Program-made: the position numbers and the translations under genes
Notes under the pieces: model-generated
Told to the model about the DNA's origin: nothing
What the model saw: the letters and a program-made list of their open reading frames with translations, nothing else
The model's database searches: none
In this document: one piece after another, positions 1 through 7,964 of the stretch
Numbering within the stretch: position 1 is the first letter of the stretch
Layout: every line of letters starts with the position of its first letter
DNA from: Bacillota bacterium
GTDB taxonomy: Bacteria > Bacillota > Clostridia > Oscillospirales > Ethanoligenentaceae
Direction: 5' to 3'
DNA length: 33,440 nucleotides
NCBI GenBank assembly: GCA_023391535.1
Contig: JAEWAU010000102.1
Span: forward strand, 1-33,440

Positions 1-70
<70 letters not shown>

Positions 71-89
71 CGGCCGCGTCTGCAGGAAA

Positions 90-392
90 TCAGGAAGGCA
101 GACTCAAAACCAGATAGAGCACGAGCGCCGCCTGCACCAGCAGGATAGCGGGAATGCCCAGCATGAATTTCTTGTGGCGCGTTTTGTGGTGGAGCACGAA
201 CAGGGCCGGGTACATGGCAAGCGAACCGCCCAGCATACATAAAAACAGCAGTTCGGCCTCCGGTACGCGCCGGAAATCGTGCCGGGCGGCGAATTTATCG
301 TACCACGCGGCGGCGACGGAGACGACGCTGACCAGAACGAAGTACACGATCAGAGCCTGCGTGAAGTGGTAGCCTGTGAGCGAAGACAGCAC
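90..392 (-). CDS. DUF1294 family small membrane protein
   Basis: A 100-residue protein with the DUF1294 pattern: a YDK motif after the first membrane helix (about residues 31-33), a GGS motif in the second helix (about 55-57), then RHKT and KF..GIP near residues 72-80, followed by a last hydrophobic helix. Three membrane segments are visible. The family has no firm function; some members are fused to cold-shock domains elsewhere, but this one is the stand-alone form. The start is GTG at 390-392, chosen because GGGAGG lies 8 nt upstream on the minus strand. It is transcribed away from the amidase gene and is the only minus-strand gene in the window. It is complete although very close to the contig edge. 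Confidence 0.8.
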   Translation of the reverse strand: MLSSLTGYHFTQALIVYFVLVSVVSVAAAWYDKFAARHDFRRVPEAELLFLCMLGGSLAMYPALFVLHHKTRHKKFMLGIPAILLVQAALVLYLVLSLPS

Positions 393-426
393 ATTCCAAA
401 CCTCCCGGCGCTTTTTTCTACACCAA

Positions 427-456
427 AGCGTACCGCATCCGGGGCGGGTTTGTCAA
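427..456 (-). promoter_or_regulatory. Candidate promoter of the DUF1294 gene
   Basis: On the minus strand TTGACA (451-456) is followed after 18 bp by TACGCT (427-432). The -35 is perfect and the -10 partial. It points at the GTG start at 392, giving a leader of roughly 30 nt. Confidence 0.45.
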
Positions 457-615
457 CCCGGGCGGGGTACTATTCGGGAAGCCGCGGGCATAGATTATGC
501 TGACCGGGGCTTTTGCCCGTTTCTCCCGCGGGTGCGGGCAAAACGACAAATCCTTTGGGCCGGATGCGCGCCGGGCGGCGCGCTTCGGCCCGCGGCGAAA
601 GGAATGGGTGTCCGA

Positions 616-3600
616 ATGCAAAGGCCGTCAGTAAACAAGGAAGAAAAAAAACCGGGAGGCCCGCTTCTGCTCTGTCTGCTGTTTTTTCTTCTGACCTTCA
701 CCGCCGGGGCGCTCGGCTTGGGGCGGTTTCCGCTCCGCGCGGCGCGGCCCTCCGCCGCAGCCGTGCTCAAGCCCGATTCGGGGCTGCACGGCGTTTGGGT
801 AACGACGCAGGGAAACGAGGATTTTCCCTCGAAGCCGGGCCTTACGGCCGCGCAGCAGGAACAGGAGGCCGACGCGATTTTGGACAAGGCCAAGGGCCTC
901 GGGCTGAACGCGGTGTTTTTGCAGGTGCGGCCGTCGTCGGACGCGCTCTACAAATCGAGCCTGTACCCGTGGTCGGCGGTGCTCACCGGCACACAGGGCC
1001 AGGACCCGGGCTACGACCCGCTCGCCTATTTCATCGAGGGGGCGCATAAACGGGGCCTCAAGCTCGTGGCATGGGTAAACCCTTACCGCGTGCAGTCGAA
1101 AGCGGGGGCGTTCGCGCTGGCGGCTTCGAACCCCGCGCAGCAGCATCCGGGCTGGACGGTGAAAACCTCTGAAGGCGGGCTGATGTTCGACCCCGGCCTG
1201 CCCGAGGTACGCAGGCTCGTTGAGGACGGCGTGACGGAGATCGTGAAAAATTACGCCGTGGACGGCGTGCTGTTCGACGATTATTTTTACCCCGGCGCCG
1301 ATTTTTCCGACGCGGGCAGCTACGCCCAATACGGCGCCGGAAAGACGCTCGACGCCTACCGCCGCGACAATGTGAATACTCTCGTGCGCGAAACGCACGA
1401 AGCGGTAAAGGCGGCGAAAGCGGACGTGCCGTTTGGGGTGAGCCCCGCGGGTATCTGGGCGCCCAAGAGCCGGAACGCGCTGGGCTGCGCCGTGAGCGGC
1501 GGCGTGCTTTCGTCCTATTACGACCAGTACGCCGATTCGCGGCTCTGGGTCAAACAGGGCTGGCTCGATTTTGTTTGCCCGCAGATTTACTGGGCCATCG
1601 GCGAAAGCACGGCCGATTATTCCACGGTGCTGGATTGGTGGGCCGGTGTGGTGAAGGGCACCAAAGTGAAGCTGATCGTTTCCCACGCGGCCAGTAAGGT
1701 GGGGAGCTCGGAGCAGGGCTGGGAATCGCCCGACCAGATCCTCCTGCAGCTGCGCGAAGGGGTGAAACATTCCGATTACGGTGGCAGCGTGTTCTTCACC
1801 TATTCGAGCCTTGTAAAAAACACGGACGGCTTTGCCGACGCCATCGCGCGCTATTACGCGGGCAAGCTCACCGAATCCTCCTTCGGGCGCCCGCTCCAGC
1901 TGCTTTCCCCGGAAAACGGGCTCGTTACGGGCGAGAGCAGCGTGCGCATCACCGGCATGTCGGACGTGAACTTCCCGCTGCTGCTCGACGGCAAGGAGGT
2001 GGAGCGCAGCCCGGACGGCTATTTCAGCGAAACGCGCGACTTAAACTTCGGCGTGAACACGTTTACCTTCCGGCACAAGGGGCGGACGCTCACCATCACC
2101 GTCACCTGCAACGCGCAGGCGCTGCTCTCGGTGCAGCCCACACAGGATATCGCGGCGGACGGCGGCTCCCAGATCCACATCACGGCGGTGGCGCACCGCA
2201 GCGCCTCCGTTACGGCCACGGTGGGCGGCACGCAGGTGAAGATGACGGAGGACGACAGCGCCGGCAACGACGTGGATGCGGGCGGCGACGGCGTGCCGAA
2301 CAGCGATTACGCCACCTTCTCGGGCGTGTTTACGCTGCCGGAAACACAGCCCGAAGCGCAGCGGCTCGGAAACATCACCGTTACGGCGCAGTGGGGAAGC
2401 GCTACGGCCACGCTCAGGGGTGCTGCCGTCACGGTGAACGCCCTTTCGGTGAAAACAGGGCAGAACGGCGTCGCCTTCATCACCCCGGCATCCGCCGTGA
2501 ACAAGCAGTATGTGGAAAGCTTTTTGTATGCGGATAATCTCTACCGCCCCAACGCCTCCCCGCAGCTCGCCGGCTCGTGGGATACCGTGGAGCTGAACGA
2601 CGACGGCACGCCCAAAAAATATTTTTACAATAACAATACCTACTACCGTCTTTCCTGCGGCCTCATGTTCTACGCGGGCGATCTCAAGATCGAGGCGGGG
2701 CAGCCGCCCGCGGCCAATCAGATTTCCAAAATCGCGCAGGGAAGCGCCGACGGCGGCCGTTACACGGAATTCTCCTTCGCCTTTTCCTCCCGGGTGACCT
2801 ACAACGCCGTGACCAACGCGTCCTTTAAGTACAGCGGAGTAAACACCGTGGGCAAGCGGGATTACACGGTGGACGATTTCGACGCCACCACCTATTCCAT
2901 CTATTTCTTCCACACGGCGAACGCCCCCGCCGTTACGCTCAAAAGCAACCCGCTGTTTTCGAACGTTTCCGTCACGCAGGAGGGGACGACGGCGAAATAT
3001 ACGTTCACCCTCAAAAGCGGCGGGCGCTTTTACGGAGCCGGGGCGCATTACGACGGCGCGGGCAACTTTGTGCTGGATTTCAAGAACCCCTGGGACGGCA
3101 AGCTTTCCGACCTGCGCGTCGCCATCGACGCGGGCCACGGCGGCAGCGATTTCGGGGCCGTGGCCGGCTCCGTGAACGAAAAAACGCTCAATTTGCAGGA
3201 CGCGCTGGCCGTGCGCAAACTCCTCATTCAGAAATACGGGCTGAAGGCGGGCAACATCTATATGACGCGCACCACCGATACGCTTATCGCGTCCACCAAG
3301 GGGGACGATTTGGCGCTGCGCCAGCTCGATATGGTCGATTTCAAACCCGATCTTTCCATCTGCATTCATCAGAACGCGGGCGGCGGCGAGGGGTACGAAA
3401 CGTTCTATTTTCAGCCGTATAGCCAGCAGCTCGCCGCTTCGGTGCAGGCGAACCTGGAAAAGGCGTACCAAAGCTGCGGCTATGCCGCTGCGGACCGCGG
3501 CTTCGCGTTCGACACGGTGAACGCCTACTACGCGTGCCGGCAGCCCCAGTTCCCTTCCATCCTGGTGGAGTGTGGGTTCATCGATAACGTCAGCGACCGC

Positions 3601-3690
3601 GGCTTTCTCACGAGTTCGAAAGGGCAGGCGGCCATTGCCGCGGCGCTCGCAAAAAGCGTCGTGGATTACGCGACGCTTGATATGCGGTGA
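616..3690 (+). CDS. Secreted two-domain cell-wall hydrolase: GHL10 glycosidase plus N-acetylmuramoyl-L-alanine amidase
   Basis: About 1024 residues. An N-terminal membrane anchor or signal segment (about residues 17-38) is followed by a GHL10 domain (PF02638, DUF187; about 56-415) with the hallmarks WVNPYR, FDDYFYP (D221, D222) and QIYW (323-326). A long beta-rich, Ig-like middle follows (about 430-830). The C-terminal domain is a zinc amidase of the Amidase_3 family: zinc ligands H841 (AGHGG), E855 (NEKTLNL) and H918 (CIHQN), with catalytic E985 (VECGF). GHL10 enzymes of the YngK/DigH type cut glycan strands, and Amidase_3 removes stem peptides, so both bonds of peptidoglycan may be cut by one protein outside the membrane. 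ATG 616 is preferred over ATG 604 because AAAGGA (598-603) directly abuts 604; its spacing to 616 is 12 nt, which is long. The reading frame stays open upstream, but that part looks non-coding. Confidence 0.88.
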   Translation: MQRPSVNKEEKKPGGPLLLCLLFFLLTFTAGALGLGRFPLRAARPSAAAVLKPDSGLHGVWVTTQGNEDFPSKPGLTAAQQEQEADAILDKAKGLGLNAVFLQVRPSSDALYKSSLYPWSAVLTGTQGQDPGYDPLAYFIEGAHKRGLKLVAWVNPYRVQSKAGAFALAASNPAQQHPGWTVKTSEGGLMFDPGLPEVRRLVEDGVTEIVKNYAVDGVLFDDYFYPGADFSDAGSYAQYGAGKTLDAYRRDNVNTLVRETHEAVKAAKADVPFGVSPAGIWAPKSRNALGCAVSGGVLSSYYDQYADSRLWVKQGWLDFVCPQIYWAIGESTADYSTVLDWWAGVVKGTKVKLIVSHAASKVGSSEQGWESPDQILLQLREGVKHSDYGGSVFFTYSSLVKNTDGFADAIARYYAGKLTESSFGRPLQLLSPENGLVTGESSVRITGMSDVNFPLLLDGKEVERSPDGYFSETRDLNFGVNTFTFRHKGRTLTITVTCNAQALLSVQPTQDIAADGGSQIHITAVAHRSASVTATVGGTQVKMTEDDSAGNDVDAGGDGVPNSDYATFSGVFTLPETQPEAQRLGNITVTAQWGSATATLRGAAVTVNALSVKTGQNGVAFITPASAVNKQYVESFLYADNLYRPNASPQLAGSWDTVELNDDGTPKKYFYNNNTYYRLSCGLMFYAGDLKIEAGQPPAANQISKIAQGSADGGRYTEFSFAFSSRVTYNAVTNASFKYSGVNTVGKRDYTVDDFDATTYSIYFFHTANAPAVTLKSNPLFSNVSVTQEGTTAKYTFTLKSGGRFYGAGAHYDGAGNFVLDFKNPWDGKLSDLRVAIDAGHGGSDFGAVAGSVNEKTLNLQDALAVRKLLIQKYGLKAGNIYMTRTTDTLIASTKGDDLALRQLDMVDFKPDLSICIHQNAGGGEGYETFYFQPYSQQLAASVQANLEKAYQSCGYAAADRGFAFDTVNAYYACRQPQFPSILVECGFIDNVSDRGFLTSSKGQAAIAAALAKSVVDYATLDMR

Positions 3691-3741
3691 ACTGCCGCTT
3701 TCGCGTGATATGAAAAAAAAACGACCCATAACTGTGCAATA

Positions 3742-3769
3742 TTAACATAAATATCGATAAAAATATAAC
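3742..3769 (+). promoter_or_regulatory. Candidate promoter upstream of structured RNA region
   Basis: TTAACA (3742-3747), 16 bp, TATAAC (3764-3769), in an AT-rich patch (about 3710-3790) that stands out against GC-rich surroundings. It points at the hairpin-rich stretch that follows and lies about 180 bp before the second, stronger promoter of the ech operon. Confidence 0.4.
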
Positions 3770-3775
3770 AATAAA

Positions 3776-3890
3776 CTAGGAATAATTTTCCATGAGAGCG
3801 CGTGCCAGAGCGCATTCCGCCTGTATTTGCAGCGGGAGCGCCGTATTTTACGGCCGGCACAGCGCGGAAAACGCGCGATGCCGGCCTTCC
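3776..3890 (+). ncRNA. Candidate structured RNA, three successive hairpins
   Basis: No gene is seen between 3691 and 4137. In this part three stable hairpins follow each other. The first is 3810-3841, with paired GCGC ends, a TTCCG/CGGGA segment and a CTG/CAG top. The second is a small CCGTA-TTT-TACGG hairpin (3841-3853). The third is 3852-3886, with GGCCGGCA/TGCCGGCC and an inner GCGCG/CGCGC capped by GAAAA. A pyrimidine stretch TTCCTTT follows the last one, so it could be a weak terminator. I do not recognise a known riboswitch. It may be a small RNA, an attenuator for ech, or simply the strong 3' end of the amidase transcript. Confidence 0.35.
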
Positions 3891-3921
3891 TTTGCGGGAG
3901 GACAGATCGCCAGCCGATTTC

Positions 3922-3950
3922 TTGACAAGGCATCCGAATTGCCTTATAGT
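3922..3950 (+). promoter_or_regulatory. Strong promoter of the ech operon
   Basis: TTGACA (3922-3927), 17 bp, TATAGT (3945-3950): near-consensus for the housekeeping sigma factor. Transcription should begin near 3957, leaving a leader of about 180 nt before echA. I see no known regulator site in that leader. Confidence 0.7.
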
Positions 3951-4137
3951 AGTACCGGTGCGGCGCAAGACGCATTTTGTTTTGTTTATTTAATATGGTT
4001 TGTTTTTTGTTTTCTCCGAAAATACGGCGAAAATGCCGGCGCTTTCCTACATAAGGCAGCCCCGCATTCCGCCGCGTTTTCCGTTCCGGGCGTCCGGAGC
4101 CGGGAAAAATCATCCTTGCAAAGTTGGGAGATTCGAT

Positions 4138-6075
4138 ATGCACGGCGTTTTACTGGTTTTTCTATTGCTGCTGGTTCCGGCGGCAACGTCGCTGGCGGTT
4201 CTGTTCCTGAAGCAGGACGCCGCGCGCAAGATCGTTGTTACGGCGGCTTCGTGCGCGATGATCGTACTGGCCGCCGCGCTGGGGGTTGTGGTTCTGGCGC
4301 ACGGCGCGTTTTCCGTTGCCGCGGAGGACTTCCCGTTTGTGGGTCCGCTCTTCACGGCGGTGGACGCCGCGGCGCTGGCCGCCATCCTGTTTTACGGCTT
4401 CCGGCTGCGCGAGTGGAAGGTGATCGTTCCTGCCGTTTTGCAGGTGGGCGCGGTGATCTTTTTCGAGGGCATCCGCCGTCCGCCCGAACCGGAAAAGCTC
4501 TTTGCGGTGGATAACCTTTCGCTCATCATGACGCTCATCGTCTCCGTCATCGGGCCGCTGGTGGCGATTTTCGCCATCGGCTACATGAAGATCCACGAGG
4601 AGCACAAAAAGGTTTCGCCCAGCCGGCAGCCCCGCTTCTTTGCCGTGATCTTCCTGTTTCTGTTCGCCATGAACGGGCTTTGCATGACGGATAACCTCGC
4701 GCATCTCTATGCGTTCTTCGAAGTCACCACGCTGTGCTCCTTCCTGCTCATCGGGCACGACCGCACCGAAGAGGCGAAGGCCAGCGCGCGGCGCGCCTTG
4801 TGGCTCAACTCGCTGGGCGGCCTGTTCTTCGCGGCAGGCATCCTGTTTTTGGCCTATACGGCGGGTACCATCTCCATCTCCGGCCTTCTTGACCAAAAGG
4901 GCGCTTCGGGCCTGGTGCTGGCGGGGATTCTGCTGCTGTGCTGCGCGGGCTTTGTGAAATCGGCGCAGCTGCCGTTCCAGTCCTGGCTTCTGGGTGCCAT
5001 GGTGGCACCCACGCCGGTTTCTGCGCTGCTGCATTCCTCTACCATGGTGAAGGCGGGCGTTTATATCATCGTGCGGTTTTCGCCGCTGTTCGGCGGAACG
5101 CGCGCGGGTGCGTTTGTTTCAACGGTGGGCGCCTTCACGTTCGCCGCGGCCGCGGCGCTGGCCATCAGCCAAAGCAACGGCAAGCGCGTGCTGGCCTATT
5201 CCACCATTTCAAATTTGGGGCTGATTATCGCCTGCGCCGGCATCGGCGGGCAGGCGGCGCTTACCACGGCCATCCTGCTCATTGTGTTCCACGCGGTTTC
5301 CAAGGGGCTTCTTTTCCTCTGCATGGGTACGGTGGAGCTTAAAATCGGCAGCCGCAATATTGAGGATATGTTCGGCATCTGGTCCAAGATGCCTTATACC
5401 GCTACCATCATGATCGTGGGCATGATGTCCATGACGCTGCCGCCGTTCGGCGTGCTGCTCACCAAATGGCTGGCCATCGAGGTTTCCGCGAACCTGCCGC
5501 CGGTGCTGCTGCTGCTGGTGCTGGGCAGCGCGTTCACGGTGGCGTTCTGGGTCAAGTGGCTCGGCGCCGTCACCACGGTGTACCGGCGCGAAAAGCCGCA
5601 TGTGGAGCAGCTTCCGGCTTCCATCAAGATCGTCCTCGGCGTTATCGCGGTGCTCATTCCCGTGCTTACGGCGGCGGTGCCGGCGCTCAACCGCTTTGCG
5701 GTGGCGCCCGCCGTGGAGCAGCTTCTGCGGGTGCCCTCCACGGTGCGGAGCACGGCGGGCGGCCTGTTTCTGCTTGGCCCGAACGGCTATATCGGCGGCT
5801 TTGGGGGCGTGCTGCTCCTGATGGGGCTGCTGGTTCTCGCAGTCGTTCTGTTCGCTCTCCGCTCGCGGCTGCACCCGGCGCGCATCGTGCCGCCTTACGC
5901 CTGCGGAACGCTGGCGGATGAAAAAGGGCGCGATTTCGTAGGTCCGCAGGGGAACACCGAGCGCGTCCGCATCCATAACTATTATCTCACCGGCATTTTC
6001 GGCGAGGGTAAACTCGCGCCCGCCGCGAGTGTGATCTCCGCCCTGCTCATCCTTATCATGTTTGGAGTGGCCTGA
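4138..6075 (+). CDS. echA: Ech hydrogenase subunit A, NuoL-like ion-pumping subunit
   Basis: A 645-residue polytopic membrane protein of the NuoL/MrpA antiporter family. It should carry the ion-translocating channel of the Ech hydrogenase. Charged residues typical of these pumps sit within membrane helices: E195 (FFEVTT), K274 (FVKSAQLPFQ), K305 (STMVKAG) and H385/K389 (HAVSKG). ATG 4138 is chosen because GGGAG lies 7 nt upstream and the family's hydrophobic first helix begins there; the open frame extends further upstream without a fitting start. It is first in the order A-B-C-D-E-F, the same as in described Ech operons, and overlaps echB by one base (TGATG). Could also be named a NADH-quinone oxidoreductase subunit 5-like protein, but the neighbours settle it. 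Confidence 0.88.
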   Translation: MHGVLLVFLLLLVPAATSLAVLFLKQDAARKIVVTAASCAMIVLAAALGVVVLAHGAFSVAAEDFPFVGPLFTAVDAAALAAILFYGFRLREWKVIVPAVLQVGAVIFFEGIRRPPEPEKLFAVDNLSLIMTLIVSVIGPLVAIFAIGYMKIHEEHKKVSPSRQPRFFAVIFLFLFAMNGLCMTDNLAHLYAFFEVTTLCSFLLIGHDRTEEAKASARRALWLNSLGGLFFAAGILFLAYTAGTISISGLLDQKGASGLVLAGILLLCCAGFVKSAQLPFQSWLLGAMVAPTPVSALLHSSTMVKAGVYIIVRFSPLFGGTRAGAFVSTVGAFTFAAAAALAISQSNGKRVLAYSTISNLGLIIACAGIGGQAALTTAILLIVFHAVSKGLLFLCMGTVELKIGSRNIEDMFGIWSKMPYTATIMIVGMMSMTLPPFGVLLTKWLAIEVSANLPPVLLLLVLGSAFTVAFWVKWLGAVTTVYRREKPHVEQLPASIKIVLGVIAVLIPVLTAAVPALNRFAVAPAVEQLLRVPSTVRSTAGGLFLLGPNGYIGGFGGVLLLMGLLVLAVVLFALRSRLHPARIVPPYACGTLADEKGRDFVGPQGNTERVRIHNYYLTGIFGEGKLAPAASVISALLILIMFGVA

Positions 6076-6941
6076 TGCACATGAACATCACAATATCGCA
6101 GTTTCTCACCGCGCTTGTCGTCCTGATCGCCGCTCCGCTGCTGGGCGGCCTGCTTTCGGGCGTGGATCGCAAGCTCACCGCGCGGATGCAGGGGCGGCAG
6201 GGACCGCCCGTGACGCAGCCGTTTTACGACGTGCTCAAGCTGTTTTGCAAAGAGCGGCTGGCCGTAAACCGGATGCAGGACGCTTACGTCATCGCCTATC
6301 TGCTGTTCAACCTCGCCGCCGCCGTGATGCTCTTTTGCGGTTCCGACCTGCTGATGTTTGTATTCGTCCTCGCCATCGGGGACGTAATGCTCATCATGGG
6401 CGCTATGAGCGTGCGCTCTCCCTACAGCCGCATCGGCGCGCAGCGCGAAATCATCCAGATGATGGTTTCCGAACCCGGAATTATCTTCACGGCCGTGGGC
6501 GTTTACCTTGTGCACCGCACGTTCCTGACGAGCGCGGTGTATCAAAGCGCCTCGCCGCTCATCGCGCAGCTTCCGCTGCAGTTTCTGGCGCTGCTTATGG
6601 TGCTCACCATCAAGTTGCGCAAGTCTCCGTTTGATTTTTCCACCTCCCATCACGGGCACCAGGAGCTCATCAAGGGCCTCACCATCGAATTTTCGGGCTT
6701 CCAGATGGGCATGATCGAGCTGGGCGAATGGGTGGAGCAGGTGGTGCTGTTCGGCCTGGTGTTCCTGTTCTGCGCGCAGCCGGTGTGGGCCGGCGTGCTG
6801 CTTGCCTTTGGTGCGTTCTTCCTCGAAATTCTGGTGGATAACGTCAGCGCGCGCGTAACCTGGAGCTGGATGCTCAAGGTGGCGGGCGTCGTTGGCGTCG
6901 GTCTTTCGGTGGTCAACATCGCCTGGCTGTACCTGCGCTGA
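6075..6941 (+). CDS. echB: Ech hydrogenase subunit B, NuoH-like membrane subunit
   Basis: A 288-residue membrane protein of the NuoH/HycD family, which links the soluble hydrogenase arm to the pump. Visible family traits are the loop after helix 1 with QGRQGPP (a close relative of the R.GP motif), the conserved segment SPYSRIGAQREI, and the late loop SPFDFSTSHHGHQELIKG, which in relatives contacts the small subunit. The start ATG overlaps the echA stop by one base, with GGAG (6064-6067) as ribosome site, so translation is probably coupled. Confidence 0.88.
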   Translation: MHMNITISQFLTALVVLIAAPLLGGLLSGVDRKLTARMQGRQGPPVTQPFYDVLKLFCKERLAVNRMQDAYVIAYLLFNLAAAVMLFCGSDLLMFVFVLAIGDVMLIMGAMSVRSPYSRIGAQREIIQMMVSEPGIIFTAVGVYLVHRTFLTSAVYQSASPLIAQLPLQFLALLMVLTIKLRKSPFDFSTSHHGHQELIKGLTIEFSGFQMGMIELGEWVEQVVLFGLVFLFCAQPVWAGVLLAFGAFFLEILVDNVSARVTWSWMLKVAGVVGVGLSVVNIAWLYLR

Positions 6942-6991
6942 GCGTGCGGGCGGCAGGCGTCGGTTTCGTTTCTTGGAAAGTGAGGTTCGGT

Positions 6992-7531
6992 ATGGGATTG
7001 CTCGACAGGGCAAGGATCAAATCCCCCTGGGTCGTTCATTTTGACTGCAACAGCTGCAACGGCTGCGATATAGAGGTTCTGGCGGCGCTGACGCCGATGT
7101 ACGACGCCGAGCGTTTCGGCGTTGTGAATATGGGAAACCCCAAGCACGCCGATATCCTGCTGGTAACCGGCTCGGTGAATCCCCGCAACGTGGGGGTGCT
7201 GCGCAATATCTACAGCCAGATGCCCGCACCCAAGGCAGTGGTGGCCATCGGCGCCTGCGCGTGCTCGGGCGGGATATTCCGTGAGGCGTACAACACGCTC
7301 GGCGGCACCGATACCGCCATCCCGGTGGATGTTTATGTCCCCGGCTGCTCCGTGAGGCCCGAGGCGATACTCGACGGGGTTCTTCAGGCCGCCGCCGCGC
7401 TGTGCGATAAGGCGGCGCAGAAGCGCCACAGCGCGTTCCTCGAACAGCTACTGGCGGGCGGGCTGGATACGATGGGGAGTGAGCGGGAGGCGGCGGAAGC
7501 GAAGACGGAGGGGGAAACGAATCGTGCTTGA
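6992..7531 (+). CDS. echC: Ech hydrogenase small subunit C, NuoB-like
   Basis: A 179-residue protein of the NuoB/[NiFe] small-subunit family. It holds the single [4Fe-4S] cluster next to the active site. Cysteines visible are C19, C22 and C25 in DCNSCNGCD, C89 and C91 in GACACSGG, and C119 in PGCSVRPE; four of these should bind the cluster. It lacks the extra C-terminal clusters of uptake hydrogenase small subunits, as expected for group 4. ATG 6992 has GAGG 6 nt upstream; the earlier in-frame ATG at 6944 has no good site. A charged tail (last 20 residues) is rich in Glu and Ala. The 3' end overlaps echD by 8 bases. Confidence 0.9.
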   Translation: MGLLDRARIKSPWVVHFDCNSCNGCDIEVLAALTPMYDAERFGVVNMGNPKHADILLVTGSVNPRNVGVLRNIYSQMPAPKAVVAIGACACSGGIFREAYNTLGGTDTAIPVDVYVPGCSVRPEAILDGVLQAAAALCDKAAQKRHSAFLEQLLAGGLDTMGSEREAAEAKTEGETNRA

Positions 7532-7964
7532 AAATCTGGAAACCATGCCGGCGGAGAGCATCCGCGCGCGGGCCGAAGAGCTCAAGCGCGGCGGCTTCCG
7601 CTTCGTAACCGAAACGGCCTGCCAGAACGGCGAGGGCACTCTCGACCTGTTTTATTCCTTCGACCGTGAGGGCAAGCTCGCAACGCTGAAGGCCACCGTG
7701 TCGGAAGGCGAGCATGTGCGCAGCCTTTCGGACGTATACTTAGCCGCCGCATTCGTGGAAAACGAAATCGGCGAGCTGTTCGGCCTTGTGTTCGACGGGA
7801 TCGCCGTCGATTACGGAGGGCATTTTATTCTCGCGCAGGGCGCGCCCGAAACGCCATTTGGCTCGGGCGTGATTATTGAGCGGCGCGAAAAGACCGCAAC
7901 AGGCGCGGCAAGCTCGGCAGGAGCCGTTCAGACGAAAGGCGGCGAGGCAGATGCAGGCAAATAA
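7524..7964 (+). CDS. echD: Ech hydrogenase subunit D, NuoC-like
   Basis: A 146-residue protein corresponding to the NuoC (30 kDa) subunit that packs against the large subunit. The signature VYLAAAFVENEIGELFGLVFDG (about residues 72-93) matches the ..E.E..D.FG.. motif of this family. The start is GTG 7524, chosen because GGAGGGGG lies 9 nt upstream and it gives the classical overlap with echC (8 bases); the upstream ATG at 7479 adds an Arg-rich stretch that is really echC coding sequence. The C-terminal 30 residues are Ala/Gly-rich and poorly conserved in appearance. It overlaps echE by 14 bases. Confidence 0.85.
   Translation: MLENLETMPAESIRARAEELKRGGFRFVTETACQNGEGTLDLFYSFDREGKLATLKATVSEGEHVRSLSDVYLAAAFVENEIGELFGLVFDGIAVDYGGHFILAQGAPETPFGSGVIIERREKTATGAASSAGAVQTKGGEADAGK

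Noticed and set aside
2041..3729. Long minus-strand open frame of 562 codons opposite the amidase gene
   Set aside because: It is a shadow of the GC-rich coding strand; the product is a His/Arg/Val-rich sequence without any family feature, whereas the + strand encodes intact catalytic motifs.
3742..4143. Minus-strand open frames in the gap before echA
   Set aside because: Basic, low-complexity products with no good start site; the DNA shows promoters and hairpins instead.
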